DNA from: Neocallimastix lanati (nom. inval.)
Lineage: Eukaryota; Neocallimastigomycota; Neocallimastigomycetes; Neocallimastigales; Neocallimastigaceae
Reading direction: 5' to 3'
Assembly (NCBI GenBank): GCA_016946835.1
Contig: JACVTC010000083.1
Coordinates: 522,501-586,500, forward strand
DNA: 64,000 bases
In this document: positions 50,945 to 63,358 of the stretch, in pieces
How the letters are laid out: the number at the start of each line of letters is the position of its first letter
Position numbering within the stretch: position 1 is the first letter of the stretch
Notes under the pieces: model-generated
What the model was told of the DNA's origin: nothing
Seen by the model: only the letters and a program-made list of their open reading frames with translations
The model's database searches: none
Translations under genes and position numbers: made by a program

Positions 50945-52242
50945 TTTTTATTTATTTTTTATTCAATATATATATTTTTTGTTATATTTTTGTTTTTTGC
51001 TTTTGCTTTTGGTTTATTAATACTATTAATTATTTATTATTACTGCTGTAACAATTTTTTTATTATTTCCTTTTATTTTTTTTTTTTTTTTTTTGTTATT
51101 ATATTTTTATTTTATAAATAAATAGATTATTATATTAATTTTATGTTATTCTTATTTATTTATATCAACTTCGTTATATCAATAATAATTCTTAATTATT
51201 TATTTTTATTTTTACCTTTTATTATAAATTTATAATTTAAATATTCGTTTCTATCATTAATTTTTAAAAAAATAATAAAATTATAATAATAAACCAACTT
51301 TTGATAAAAAATTAAAAATATTAAAAAATAATTAAAAAATTAAAAATTAAATAAAAAAAAAAAGAAAATTTTTTACGTTTACCAATAAAAAATTTTTTAA
51401 TATTACTTAAAATGGGTAATTCTTTTATTTTCTTAATTTATTATTAATACTTTAATTATTTTATTATTTATTAATTTAAATAAATTATAAAAATTCAAAA
51501 ATAAAAAATAAAAAATTAAAAGAATAGTTATTCTATAAAATTTTTATATATTTCATATTATTTATTTCATATGTAATTTTTATTTATTATTATTTACTTG
51601 TTTCATATTATTATTTATATATATGCTTAATCTATTTCATACTATTATTTATCTTTTTAATATTATTTATATATTTATTAGATATTATTTATCCATCTCA
51701 TAATTATTAAATTATTATTTATATAAATAATATTATTTATTTGTACTTGTATTACATCATATTATTTTATTACTTATTAATTTATTTATTTATTATTTTT
51801 AATTATTGGTATAATAATTTTTGCTATAATGTTATATAACTTTAATATGAGCAAAAAATTTTAATGATATTAATAATAATGCTTTAATTATTAAATTTTT
51901 CTTTTTAATTTTTTTTTTTTTTAATTTGTTAGTCCAACTATTGCTTACTCAAAATGTACAGAAGTATAATACAAAATTTTATTGTTGAAGTGATAACTGA
52001 ATTACTTTTTATTTCAATATTTTCAATAATTCAACTATTTCAATTATATATATGAATAAAATAGTATAACAAATATTATTAAATATATATAAATAATATT
52101 ATAATAAATAATATTAAATTGATTTTAGATAAATAATTGAAATTAAACTATGGCAACTAATTCATAAATATTATTTAACCTATTAAAATCAAATTTAAAT
52201 AATGTAATCACATAATTGATGATATTAAATCATTATTTAATT
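50945..52242. other. Gene-free A/T-rich region left of the MULE pair
   Basis: No coding sequence or structured repeat recognised; short homopolymer tracts only. It ends at the 9-bp target-site duplication of MULE A (52243-52251). Confidence 0.6.
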
Positions 52243-52474
52243 TATTATTAAGAGGGTGGTGTGTTTCGGAATGTGGCTTTATAATTTTTACATAAATTTT
52301 CATTTCGGAATGTGGCTTTTATTATTTTTTATAAATTTTTATTTATGAATATAATATTTAAAAAATTAAAATAAAATGGCATATATAATTTCTTTGAAAA
52401 AATAATTATTAAAAATATTTAAAATGTGATATATTTCAAAAAAAATGATGATTTACATTCGCCATATTCATATT

Positions 52475-54300
52475 TTTACTATTTATTTTATTTTATTTTA
52501 TTTTATTTTATTTTATTTTATTTTATTTTATTCAATCTGTACTTTATATTCATATTTTTACAATTTATTTTATTTTATTTTATTTTATTTTATTTTATTT
52601 TATTTTATTTTATTTTATTTTATTTTATTTTATTTTATTTTATTTTATTTTATTTTATTTTATTTTATTTTATTTTATTTTATTTTATTTTATTTTATTT
52701 TATTTTATTTTATTCAATCTGTACTTTATATTCATATTTTTACAATTTATTTTATTTTATTTTATTTTATTTTATTTTATTTTATTTTATTTTATTTTAT
52801 TTTATTTTATTTTATTTTATTCAATCTGTACTTTATATTCATATTTTTACTATTTATTTTATTTTATTTTATTTTATTTTATTTTATTTTATTTTATTCA
52901 ATCTGTACTTTATATTCATATTTTTACTATTTATTTTATTTTATTTTATTTTATTTTATTTTATTCAATCTGTACTTTATATTCATATTTTTACTATTTA
53001 TTTTATTTTATTTTATTTTATTTTATTTTATTTTATTCAATCTGTACTTTATATTCATATTTTTACTATTTATTTTATTTTATTTTATTTTATTTTATTT
53101 TATTTTATTTTATTTTATTTTATTTTATTTTATTTTATTTTATTTTATTTTATTTTATTTTATTTTATTTTATTTTATTTTATTCAATCTGTACTTTATA
53201 TTTAATATTCTACTATTTATTTTATTTTATTTTATTTTATTTTATTTTATTTTATTTTATTTTATTTTATTTTATTTTATTCAATCTGTACTTTATATTT
53301 AATATTCTACTATTTATTTTATTTTATTTTATTTTATTTTATTTTATTTTATTTTATTTTATTTTATTCAATCTGTACTTTATATTCATATTTTTACTAT
53401 TTATTTTATTTTATTTTATTTTATTTTATTTTATTTTATTTTATTTTATTTTATTTTATTTTATTTTATTTTATTTTATTTTATTTTATTTTATTTTATT
53501 TTATTCAATCTGTACTTATATTTATGTTTCTATTATTTATTTTATTTTATTTTATTTTATTTTATTTTATTCAATCTGTACTTATATTTATGTTTCTATT
53601 ATTTATTTTATTTTATTTTATTTTATTTTATTTTATTCAATCTGTACTTATATTTATGTTTCTATTATTTATTTTATTTTATTTTATTTTATTTTATTTT
53701 ATTTTATTTTATTTTATTTTATTCAATCTGTACTTTATATTAATATTTTTACTATTTATTTTATTTTATTTTATTCAATATTCTTTTTTTTAAAATAAAT
53801 TATAGGTTTTATAAATTATTTCAAAATGTAATAAAAGATTATATCAGTATTAAAAAATAAAAATAAGAATATGTTATTAAGAAATAAATATTCTTTATAT
53901 CAATAAATATAAAAATAATTATTTTATTTTATTTTATTCAATCTGTACTTTATATTTAATATTCTACTATTTATTTTATTTTATTTTATTTTATTCAATC
54001 TGTACTTTCTTATTTAATATTCTACTTTTTATTTTATTTTATTTTATTCAATCTGTACTTTATATACATATTCTACTGTTTATTTTATTTTATTCAATCT
54101 GTACTTTCTATAAATATTCTACTATTTATTTTATTTTATTTTATTTTATTTTATTTTATTTTATTCAATCTGTACTTTGTATACATATTCTACTATTTAT
54201 TTTATTTTATTTTATTTTATTTTATTTTATTTTATTCAATCTGTACTTTATATTTATATTTCTACTATTTATTTTATTTTATTTTATATATTTGTACTTC
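52475..54300. repeat. TTTTA satellite with a recurring CAATCTGTACTT spacer
   Basis: Arrays of TTTTA (5 to about 35 units) are separated by a spacer of about 35 bp beginning TTCAATCTGTACTTTATATT and ending TACTATTTA. By eye about 19 spacers are present. Three spacer subtypes cluster: TATATTCATATTTTTAC on the left, TATATTTATGTTTCTATT near 53510-53670, and TATATTTAATATTCTAC scattered. So local blocks have been copied together. Open frames through it (repeating LFYFI) are artefacts of the pentamer. Confidence 0.93.
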
Positions 54301-55142
54301 TATATTATTATATTCTATATTTTTTTTTTATTTTATTTTTAAATATTCATTTTAAAATTATTATTTCCTTTTTAATATTTTTTATCAAATATTTTAATTA
54401 AAATTTATATTTTACAAAAATCTTTTTTACTCAGGAACATTATGTTTAACTTAATAGATTATTTGAAAATTTAATTATAAATATTAAATTAAAATTTTTT
54501 ATAAAGTAATACTAATATTAACAATAACATTTTTAAACATAAATTACTATTAAATAAAAAGTTATTTTAGATATTTATATTATACTTATACAAATATAAT
54601 AAACTAACAAAAAGAACTTTACTATTTTTACAAATAGTAAAATTTTTTAAGAGTGCCTGATAGAAATAATTTAAAATATTAATTATTTCCTTTTGTAAGT
54701 ATTATATTTTTATCATAATGCATAAATATCATTATAATTATTTAAAATGTATATTTGAAATATTTATTAAAAATATGAAATATACAATAAATATTTTTAA
54801 AAAATATAATAATTTAATATTTGGTTTATTTTATAAAAATTTTTTATTTATTTATTTATTTATTTACTACTATATAAAATAAAAATAAGGCGAAATGCAA
54901 TACATTCATATTTTTAATATTTTATAATACTAATATATAATAAAAAAGACATCTTTTAATTTTATTTAATAAAGTAAAAAATATTTAAAATAAATTTATA
55001 AAAAAATTTTTTTTAAAAATTTTTTAAGCTAACCCTATCAATAAATATTAAATATATTTCAATATTGAATTTCTTATTAAATAAAAAAATCTAATTATCA
55101 ATTAATTGTAATTATGATTTTGAAAGGATTTAATAATTATTT
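54301..55142. other. Non-coding interior of MULE A
   Basis: A/T-rich sequence between the satellite and the transposase stop codon. No gene or repeat recognised. Confidence 0.6.
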
Positions 55143-56589
55143 TTACTTGGATTTATTAAAATTAATGATTTCATTATTCAATCTAATTAAACAATTAAAC
55201 CAATTTTCGATGATATCATTTTTACTACATCCAATATTTTTTAATTCGGCTTCCATATTTTTATAATATTCAACTAAAATATTAATTTTATCAACCCTTT
55301 CTGATATTCTGCCCTTTTTTCTCCAAATTCCTTTAATTCTCATTTGGTAATCATAGTAAGATATGGATTCTTCAAATTGTATTGTATATATTAATTTATA
55401 AAATGAAGGTTTTTTTACAAATAAATTTTTTAAATAACTGTTATAAGATTCTGAAGCATTATTTGTTATGTGGTCTATATTGTTGTAATAATTCCAATAT
55501 TTTATATTATAGATATTTAGAAATGTTTTCTCAAAATAATCTAAAAAATTCAAAAATTGGGAACAGGTAGATTCATATCTCTTGCATGTATTTTTAATTT
55601 TATTAAAAATATCAGGTATGTATTCAATATTAATAAAACATAAATTAGAAATAGCTTTATAATAAGTATTTAAAATATTATGATCTTTCACTACCTTGTA
55701 ACATAATCTATTTTTTTTAGTCATTAATAATCTTTTATAATGCCAAATACAATATTCAATATTTATATTGGGAAAAATATTTTCCACTGCATTAGATATT
55801 CCTTTTTCAAAATCACAATGAAAAATTTTTTCTGAGAAATTAATATTTGAATTATATTTAATTATATTTTTTTTTATTTCATTAAATAATATTTCATAAG
55901 TTGTTTGTTCTTTGTTTTTTAATATTGACATGGAAGTAGTGTAAAAACAATTTAATTCTGTAACATAAGTTCTGGTAATGAATACTTGATAACTATTAGT
56001 TGGAACTATTAAAAATGTACCATCAGCAAATATATGTTTATTCTCCATAAATAATTTTGCTTGGAATGGGGATTGAAAAATTATTATATTAGAATTTTTG
56101 AATATCATAAAGTATTCACCTCTTATTGTTTTATAATATTCAGATTCATTTGGAGCTTCATCAAATGTTTTTATATTAGGAAATAATTGTTTATTTTTAT
56201 ATCTTGTTATTTGGGTTTTAATTGTTTTATATTCAGGGCATATATATCCTATTTCTTGAGAAATTTTATCAAATATACGTTTCGATTTTATATCAGAAGG
56301 AATCAAACTTTTTTTTATTTCATCTTTAATTTTATGTTTTATTAATGATTTGGATGCATTAATTTCATTACCAGGATGATTATGTGAAGAATCATAATTT
56401 AAAACCTCTTTATTATCATTTAAAATTAAAAGACTTACATTTATTTAATGTTTTATATTCAGTACATCTATATATTTTTGTATTATCTTTTTTTAATTTT
56501 GAAAAATTATATTTAAATTTTCGATCTATAATTATTTGCTCTTTTCCTCGATTTGTTTCACTTATATCAATCTTTAGATTTCCCTCCAT
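55143..56589 (-). pseudogene. MULE transposase with N-terminal FLYWCH-like zinc finger (one frameshift)
   Basis: Start ATG at 56589-56587 (MEGNLKIDISETNRGKEQ). Residues 1 to about 60 resemble a FLYWCH-type DNA-binding finger (RGKEQIIIDRKFKYNF, then YRCTEYKTLNKCKS). A frameshift near 56425 follows the second Cys. The other frame continues DSSHNHPGNE (the finger's His pair) and then the transposase: FADGTF (first catalytic Asp), IFHCDFEKG (second Asp), YCIWHYKR (the C-x2-H after the core), and TNNASESYNSYLKN (probable catalytic Glu). About 480 residues in total. It would cut at the terminal inverted repeats and move the element. Apart from the single frameshift it is intact, so it was recently active or the frameshift is an assembly error. 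Confidence 0.88.
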
Positions 56590-56670
56590 CAAAATTTTCA
56601 ATATAAATATTAATAAATATGAAAATATTTATTTTTTATTTTTTATTTAATATGTATTTTCAATTTTTTT

Positions 56671-57360
56671 AAAAATTACAGTTATAAATATAAATAAATA
56701 TGAAAATATTTTATTTTATTTCAAGAAAATTACTAAAAAAATATTTGTCTTTTCTTTTTTTATTTTATTTTTCATTATAAAATAAAATATTTATTTAATT
56801 ATTATTTATTTATATAATAAAAAATTACAGTTATAAATAAATATGAAAATATTTTATTTTATTTTTATTTAATTTTATTTTATTTTTTATTTTATTTTAT
56901 TTTTTATTTTTTATTTTATTTTTTTATTTTTTATTTAATATTTTATATTTTTTTTTATTTTATTTTTATTTTATTTTTTTACTTTTTATTATCAAATATA
57001 TATATATTAAATTATGAAATTATTATAAAATAAAATATTTATTTAATTATTATAAAATAAAATATTTATTTAATTATTAATTAATTAATTATTTATTTAT
57101 TTATTTATTTTTTTTTTTAAAAAAATTACAGTTATAAATAAATATGAAAATATTTTATTTTATTTCAAGAAAATTAATAAAAAAATAATTTATTTTATTT
57201 CAAGAAAACTACTAAAAAAATATTTATCTTTTCTTTTTTTTTTATTTTATTTCTTTATTATAAAATAAAATATTTATTTAATTATTATTTATTTATTTAT
57301 TTATATAATAAAAAATTACAGTTATAAATATAAATAAATATGAAAATATTTTATTTCATT
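56671..57360. repeat. Four subterminal direct repeats inside MULE A
   Basis: AAAAATTACAGTTATAAATA followed by AATATGAAAATATTTTATTT recurs at about 56671, 56820, 57121 and 57311, each followed by similar A/T-rich sequence that includes AAAATAAAATATTTATTTAA in most copies. The block lies between the transposase start and the right inverted repeat. Confidence 0.8.
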
Positions 57361-57659
57361 TTTTTTGTATTTTATTTTTTTAATCTTTTTTTTTTTATTT
57401 TTTTTTTTTTTTTAATTTTTTTTATTTTTTTATTTTTTTATTTTTTATTATCAAATATATATTATGAAATTATTATATAATAAAATATTTATTTAATTAT
57501 TATTTAATTATTTATTTATATAAAAAAATTTATATATAATACGCCATCTCAAAATACACGTGGCTTATATTTATTCACGTGCGGTTCCGAAACGCGCTCT
57601 CCCCTATTATTAAATATTTATTATTTAATCATATATCAATTAATGATTATCTTTTAATT

Positions 57660-59861
57660 GGAAGTATCGCATTTCGACATAATTTATGTTTGATCATTTA
57701 TTAATGTATTAAAATGTGGCTTGTAAAAATAAATGAATAGGATAGGTTAAATTTATTTTTATTTTTTTTTTTTTATAATTTAATTTTATTAACATTTATA
57801 ATAAAAAAAAAAAAAAATAATAAAGGAAAATAAAAAATATATATAAAAAAAAAAATAAATAATAAAGTAAAATAAAAAATAAAAAAAATAAATAATAAAG
57901 TAAAATAAAAAATAAAAAAAAAGAATAAAGTAAAATATAAGATAAAAAAAATAGATTAGAACAAAAAAAATTAAAAAATAAAACTTTTGATTTAAAATAT
58001 TTATAATGAATGGATGATCAATTAGAAATAAATGAAACTAATAAAGAAAAAAAACAAATCATTGTAAACTGAAAATATAAATTTAATTTATAGTATATAA
58101 CGAATAATACAAAAGTAATCAAGTGTACTGAATATAAAACAGTTAAAAAATGTAAATCATACATTATTCTATATGATAATAATAAAGTAATAAAATATAA
58201 AAACATACTCATCCAGGAAAAGAATATGATGCGCCTGTATCAATAATAAAACATAAAATGAAAAATGAAATTAGAAAAACCTCAATTCCATTTGATATAA
58301 ATCCAAAACATATATATAATGAAATATCTGAAGAAATTGGATTGATATGCTCTGAATATAATTCAATTAAATCCTAAATATCAAGATATATAAAAAAACA
58401 ACTACTTCCTGATATATCTAAATTTAATGAAATTCCAGATGAATCTGAATATTATATAAACGAAAGAGAAGAAAATTTCATGATATTCAAAAATTCTAAT
58501 ATTATAATTTTTCAATCATCATTCCCCATTCCAAATAGAATTGTTTATTAAATACAACGAAAATATGTTTGCTGATGGTACATTTTATATTGCGACAGTA
58601 TTTGGTTATCAAGTATTTATAATAAGAGTATATGCTCCAGAAAAAAATAGTCTTTTCACTACATCACTATTTATATTAAATAATAAAGAACAAGTAACCT
58701 ATGAATTGTTATTTGAAGAATTAAAAAAAGAATGCAATTAAATATAATAATAATATTATAGTTACCCCAAAAATTTTGCATTGTGATTTTGAAAAAGGTA
58801 TATCCAATGTTGCCATTAAAATATTTTCTAATATTACTATTAAATATTTTTTTTGACATTATAAAAGATCGTTAGAAGTTTAAAAAAAATGAATTATGTT
58901 ATAATGAAGTTGAAAATAATCATAAAATTTATTTGTTTTATAAAGCCATTACAAATTTTCCTTTTATAAATCCTGAATATATATTTGATATTTATAATTA
59001 TATTAAAATTATATGTCAAATATATAATTATTTCCATTTTTTGATTTTTTTGGAATATTTTAATAAGACATATTTATATAAATATGATATTCAATATTGG
59101 AATTATTATAACGATATAAACCAAATAACAAATAATGCTTCAGAATCATTTAATAATTATTTAAAAAAATTGTTTTACAAAAAACCTTCTTTCTATGAAT
59201 TGATTTATCATTTAAAAAGAGAAGAATCTTTATCTTACAATAATTACAAAAGGAAAATTGAAGGAGTTTGGAAAAAAAAAAAAAAGAAGAATATTAACAA
59301 AAACTGATGAAATCAATGATTTAATTAAAAAATACAAAAAAAAAAGGAATCAGAATTAATTGATAAAAAATATAATAAAAATGATATCATTGATTTATGG
59401 TATAAATGCTTATTAGAATTAAACAAGCTCTAAATTTATAAATAATATTAACTAGATTATATATAGTTTAAATAATATTAATATCAATATTTAAATTTTA
59501 TTAATAATAAATATTTAATATTATAATAAAATTTATTTTATTATATAATTAATTTAATAATAAAATATAAAATATTACTTTATTTAAATAAAATGGAAAG
59601 GTTTTATTATTAAAATATTTAATAATAAAATGTAATAGTAAAATAAAATGAAAATAAATAAAAATAAAATAAAATTCTTAACAGAAAACTTATTTATTCT
59701 TTTATTTATTATTTTTTTAGTTTTTATTTTATTTTTTTAATGCTAAAATACAATAAATAAAAATATATGTTGAAAATTGTATGGCGTATTACATATATTA
59801 TTCACATTGTACAAAATTTTATGTTGATTATACATAAATTATGTCGAAATTCATCACATTC
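57660..59861 (+). mobile_element. Mutator-like DNA transposon B (2202 bp), inverted relative to A
   Basis: Inverted terminal repeats: left GGAAGTATCGCATTTCGACA then TAATTTATG; right (minus strand) GAATGTGATGAATTTCGACA then TAATTTATG. The inner 17 bases are identical. Flanking 9-mers CTTTTAATT (57651-57659) and TTTTTAATT (59862-59870) match at 8 of 9, an aged target-site duplication. It carries a dead transposase copy on the plus strand (58010-59433). It starts 55 bp after MULE A ends, pointing away from it. Confidence 0.8.
58010..59433 (+). pseudogene. Degenerate MULE transposase, homologue of the one in MULE A
   Basis: Same architecture as the MULE A protein and clearly homologous along its whole length: MDDQLEINETNKEKKQII, CTEYKTVKKCKSY, HTHPGKEYD, FADGTFYIATVFGYQVF, HCDFEKGISN, TNNASESFNNYLKKLF, and a last helix ending in ELNKL before TAA at 59431-59433. 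It is broken by stops (for example near 58069 and 58376), frameshifts (near 58528 and 59280) and a lost C-x2-H (Cys replaced, stop nearby at about 58856). The conserved acidic residues survive. It cannot make a functional enzyme. Confidence 0.9.
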
Positions 59862-59972
59862 TTTTTAATTGAATAATATTTTACATTAGCTAACATGACA
59901 TTAAGTTTTATTATTATTTAAATGTTTAAAATATTGTTTATTTAAATTTTTTATTATCAATAAACTTAAATT

Positions 59973-59974
<2 letters not shown>

Positions 59975-60012
<38 letters not shown>

Positions 60013-62650
60013 GGCAGCAAACTTGTTTCATCTTTATTAATTAAATATTTGATAAAATACATGTAATAAAATAATAAAAAAAAAAAGAAAAAAAATAAAC
60101 AAAAAATAAAACACAAAATAAAAATAAAATAATGGTATAATATATTCTAGTTTCATTTAATTAATATTTGTAAGACTTCACAAGGGCATTATTATACTGA
60201 AGTATAATAATTAACTTTGACTTCGCAATGTTAATCATAATTTTAAGATACAAAATTATGATCTTCATTGGTTGCGCTAGCCCTGCTGGCCTGTCTTACT
60301 GTTTCTTCAGCATTGACGCTCTTGGTAGTAGTAGTACGATTCGATTTGAACCTATTGAACAAAGACCATTGCTGGCCAATAGCAATAGGTATAATCGATT
60401 GGAGAAGTGCCGCAGTAATCACTAAGAACGGAGTATCAGAATAAGCACCTGATTTCATCTGGCACTTAAATAGATCCTCCCATTCCCTTGTACTGTTATT
60501 AATACTTCGACCTCCAAGAAGGAAATTAAACACTTTTTCACACACACTAGAATCAATATACACATTATTTTCAATACTATTACTAACATTACTAAAAATA
60601 CTATTACTAATATTATTATTACTATTATAACTATTACTATTATTACTATTACTATTATCATTATTACTATTAACAATATCATTTGTTAGGTTGCCACGGT
60701 AAAAAGCATTATATAAAAATAAAATTTTATCATTAACTTTACTACGAGTATGATTGAAAAAGGGACAATCAATTAACCAATGACTTATCCATTGTTTATT
60801 ACTTTTACAACAGGGACAAAAATTAGGACACATTTGATCCACTATTTTTGCAGCTTTAGCAATTCTAGCATCTAATCTATATCCGCTTCGTGCTCTCAAT
60901 AGCCAATAGAAACCATATGAAAGATCAGGATAGTCATAACAAAGTTTTATAAATTTTGATGTTTCTTCGAATTTGTTTTTGTCATAAAACTCAGCTTTAA
61001 TAGAATTGATTTTCATATCTCTTTTCCAATAAAAATCCTTGATTTTATTATCGTTATTACCTCTTTTCTCTAGTTTACGTTTAAGAGTTCTACTTTCTTT
61101 TGTCCATGTATATTTTCTAGATTTTGGAATATTATTAACTAAATAGGAAATAATACAATTTGAATTTTTCCATTTATCAAAACATTTGACCTGAGACAAA
61201 GCACACTTAGCTGACAATGGAGGAATATGTAAATCTTTTGAAATAGAATATACATTAATAAATGATTTGGCTTTTTGTATACCTGCAATCCATCTTAATC
61301 CTTTATTAATTAATTTCTGAGTATTATTTGTTCTCGTTTTATTTGAACCAAGTAAAGGTGCAAAGTAAGAGACTTTACTAAGTACATAAGAGTTAATTAT
61401 AATCTTCTTAAATGGAATAGGAATTTTGGAATTTGAAAGAAATTTACTAACAGAAAAGAGAGCTTTAGTAACTTTAGAGTTAAGTAATTTAATAATAGGT
61501 TTCAACGATAAGCTTTTATCAAATGGTATACCTAAATAGGTATAACATTTAGTTATTGGAATTGGTTGACCAGCAAGATAAAAAGTAGGATCTCTTTTAT
61601 TTTGAAAAAGAGGTGTGTCTGGTCGAATCACCATCGTTGCACACTTGTTAATTCCAAAATTCATCATATTAAATTTAGCCCATTCATTTACCTTCTTAAG
61701 CATTTTTTTCAACTTAGTTCTTGACGGTGCGCATAGAACAATATCATCTGCAAAGAGTCCACCACAACATCTAGATTCGCCTAAAGGAATTCCAAGTTCT
61801 GAAACATCATTAAAAATGTCATTAATAAAAAGATTGAAAAGAATTGGTGATAGTGGATAACCTTGTCTAACTCCATAATATTAAAAGATTCCGAATATTG
61901 ATCATCAATTTTAACACTAGCTTTGGATGTCAAATATAGATTTTTTATAAATTGATAACATTTACCTCTAATACCTAAAGCATTTAATTTATATAAAATA
62001 TTACCTATTGGAACAGAATCATATGCCTTTTTTAAATCTAGAAAAGCTAGGTAAGTTTCTTTATTATCATTTTTACGCCTTTGACAAATTTCTCGAATTG
62101 AAATAAATAAACTAACACATTCTTCTTTAGTACGAAATCCAAATTGCTCTGGCCTAATAAAATTATTTTTAAGTCCATATTCTGAAATTCTTTTGGAGAC
62201 TATTTTCGAAATGAGTTTAATACCATTGTTAATCAGAGAGATACCTCGATAATTGTCATAATCAGATAGATCATCTCCTTTTTTAGGAATAGATATAATA
62301 CTTGCTTCATTCCATGAGCTAGGAAATTCTCCATTCCAAATTCTTGAGTATATCTTCTGTAAACAATTTAAACCAGAAGAAGAATTATTTACTGAATTTT
62401 CGTCATCCGGAGGAATTAAAGCTTTATAAAATTCAATAGGAATTCCATCCGGGCCTGAAGCTTTAAAATTTGGAGTAGCCAAAATTGCTTCTCTAATTTC
62501 TTCTATACTGATGTCTTGATTTATATCCCATTCATTGTGTCTCGTATACCTAATTGTTCCATTGGAAAATTTATTATACCATTCGATTAATGCACTATTG
62601 ATATCAGAATGGCTTGAAGCAAGTTTTTTATAGTGATTGTGCCATACTTC
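59975..62650 (-). mobile_element. LINE copy 3, 5'-truncated, with a 14-bp target-site duplication
   Basis: A minus-strand LINE of about 2.68 kb. Direct repeats TAAACTTAAATTAG at 59961-59974 and 62651-62664 flank it. The poly(A) tail is the run of 35 T (plus strand, 59975-60009). The 5' end falls just before the reverse transcriptase, so the endonuclease is missing: a truncated copy. The 3' UTR (60010-60242) ends differently from copies 1, 2 and X (TTA before the tail instead of TCTA), so this is a related but separate family; the relic at 23150-23767 belongs with it. Confidence 0.93.
60243..62650 (-). pseudogene. LINE reverse transcriptase and zinc knuckle, truncated and frameshifted
   Basis: The frame is open from the truncated 5' end (EVWHNHYKKLASSHSD) through FKASGPDGIPIEFYKAL, YRGISLINNG, RPEQFGFRTKEE and FLDLKKAYDSV (motif A). 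A frameshift of one base near 61880, just before GVRQGYPLSPILFN (motif B), switches frame. The other frame carries FADDIVLCAPS (motif C), the thumb, a CPCC-x12-H-x4-C knuckle, an Asn/Ser-rich stretch, NFLLGGRSI and the tail TTTTKSVNAEETVRQAS, with stop at 60243-60245. Without the endonuclease and with a frameshift between motifs A and B it is inactive. Confidence 0.92.
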
Positions 62651-62665
62651 TAAACTTAAATTAGT

Positions 62666-62755
62666 ATTATTTTATTTATATTCATATTAAAAATTAATAA
62701 TATTTTATTAATTTTTAATACGAATATAAAATAAAAATACTTAAATAAATTATTA

Positions 62756-62811
<56 letters not shown>

Positions 62812-63358
62812 AAATAAATAAATAATAAATAAATAAATAAATAAAATTTATATTCAAGCTTAATTAGAATCAAATCAAAACAAGAAATATTATTATATTT
62901 TATTTAAAAAAAAAAACTAAAAATAAAAAAAAAAAAAAGAGGAGAAATATATGAATTAATGTATATAGTCATAATTAAATATATTTTTTAATAGAATTTA
63001 CAATATTATATTATAATAAGTGTTTATTTATTTGAAAATTTCTTATTTTTATTTTTATTTTTATATTTTTCTTTCTGGTATATAGAAGATTTATTTATTA
63101 TATATTTATAAATTTAATAAAGAATAAATATAGTTTTTTATTATTTATTTATTTTATTTTACTATCATTCTTTAAATCATTTTTTGTAAAATGATTATTT
63201 TTTTTTAATTATTAATTTTATAATTATAATTAATAATTTGATGATAATAATAAAAAATATTATTAGGAATGTAATATTATTAAAAAAAAATATTTCTTTT
63301 GGTAATAATAAAAAATATTACTAGAAATGTAACATTATTAAAAAAATTTTTTTTTCTT
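62666..63358. other. Gene-free region between LINE 3 and the dockerin gene
   Basis: Contains an (AAAT)n microsatellite at about 62757-62844 and A/T-rich filler. Two imperfect copies of GGTAATAATAAAAAATATTA with A(G/A)AAATGTAA follow near 63243-63275 and 63300-63335. No gene seen. Confidence 0.65.

Larger units (their letters stand above)
52252..57604 (-). mobile_element. Mutator-like DNA transposon A (5353 bp)
   Basis: Flanked by a perfect 9-bp direct repeat, TATTATTAA at 52243-52251 and 57605-57613. The ends are inverted repeats: left GAGGGTGGTGTGTTTCGGAA, right (minus strand) GGGGAGAGCGCGTTTCGGAA, 14 of 20 identical. 9-bp duplications are typical of Mutator-like elements, and the element carries a MULE-type transposase on the minus strand (55143-56589). 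Just inside the left end the motif TTTCGGAATGTGGCTTT is repeated twice (52267 and 52302). The inside also holds a TTTTA satellite (52475-54300) and four subterminal repeats (56671-57360). Confidence 0.85.

Noticed and set aside
52426-54401. Long open frames of repeating LFYFI and similar residues
   Set aside because: They are produced by the TTTTA pentamer, which has no stop in these frames; no independent coding signal.
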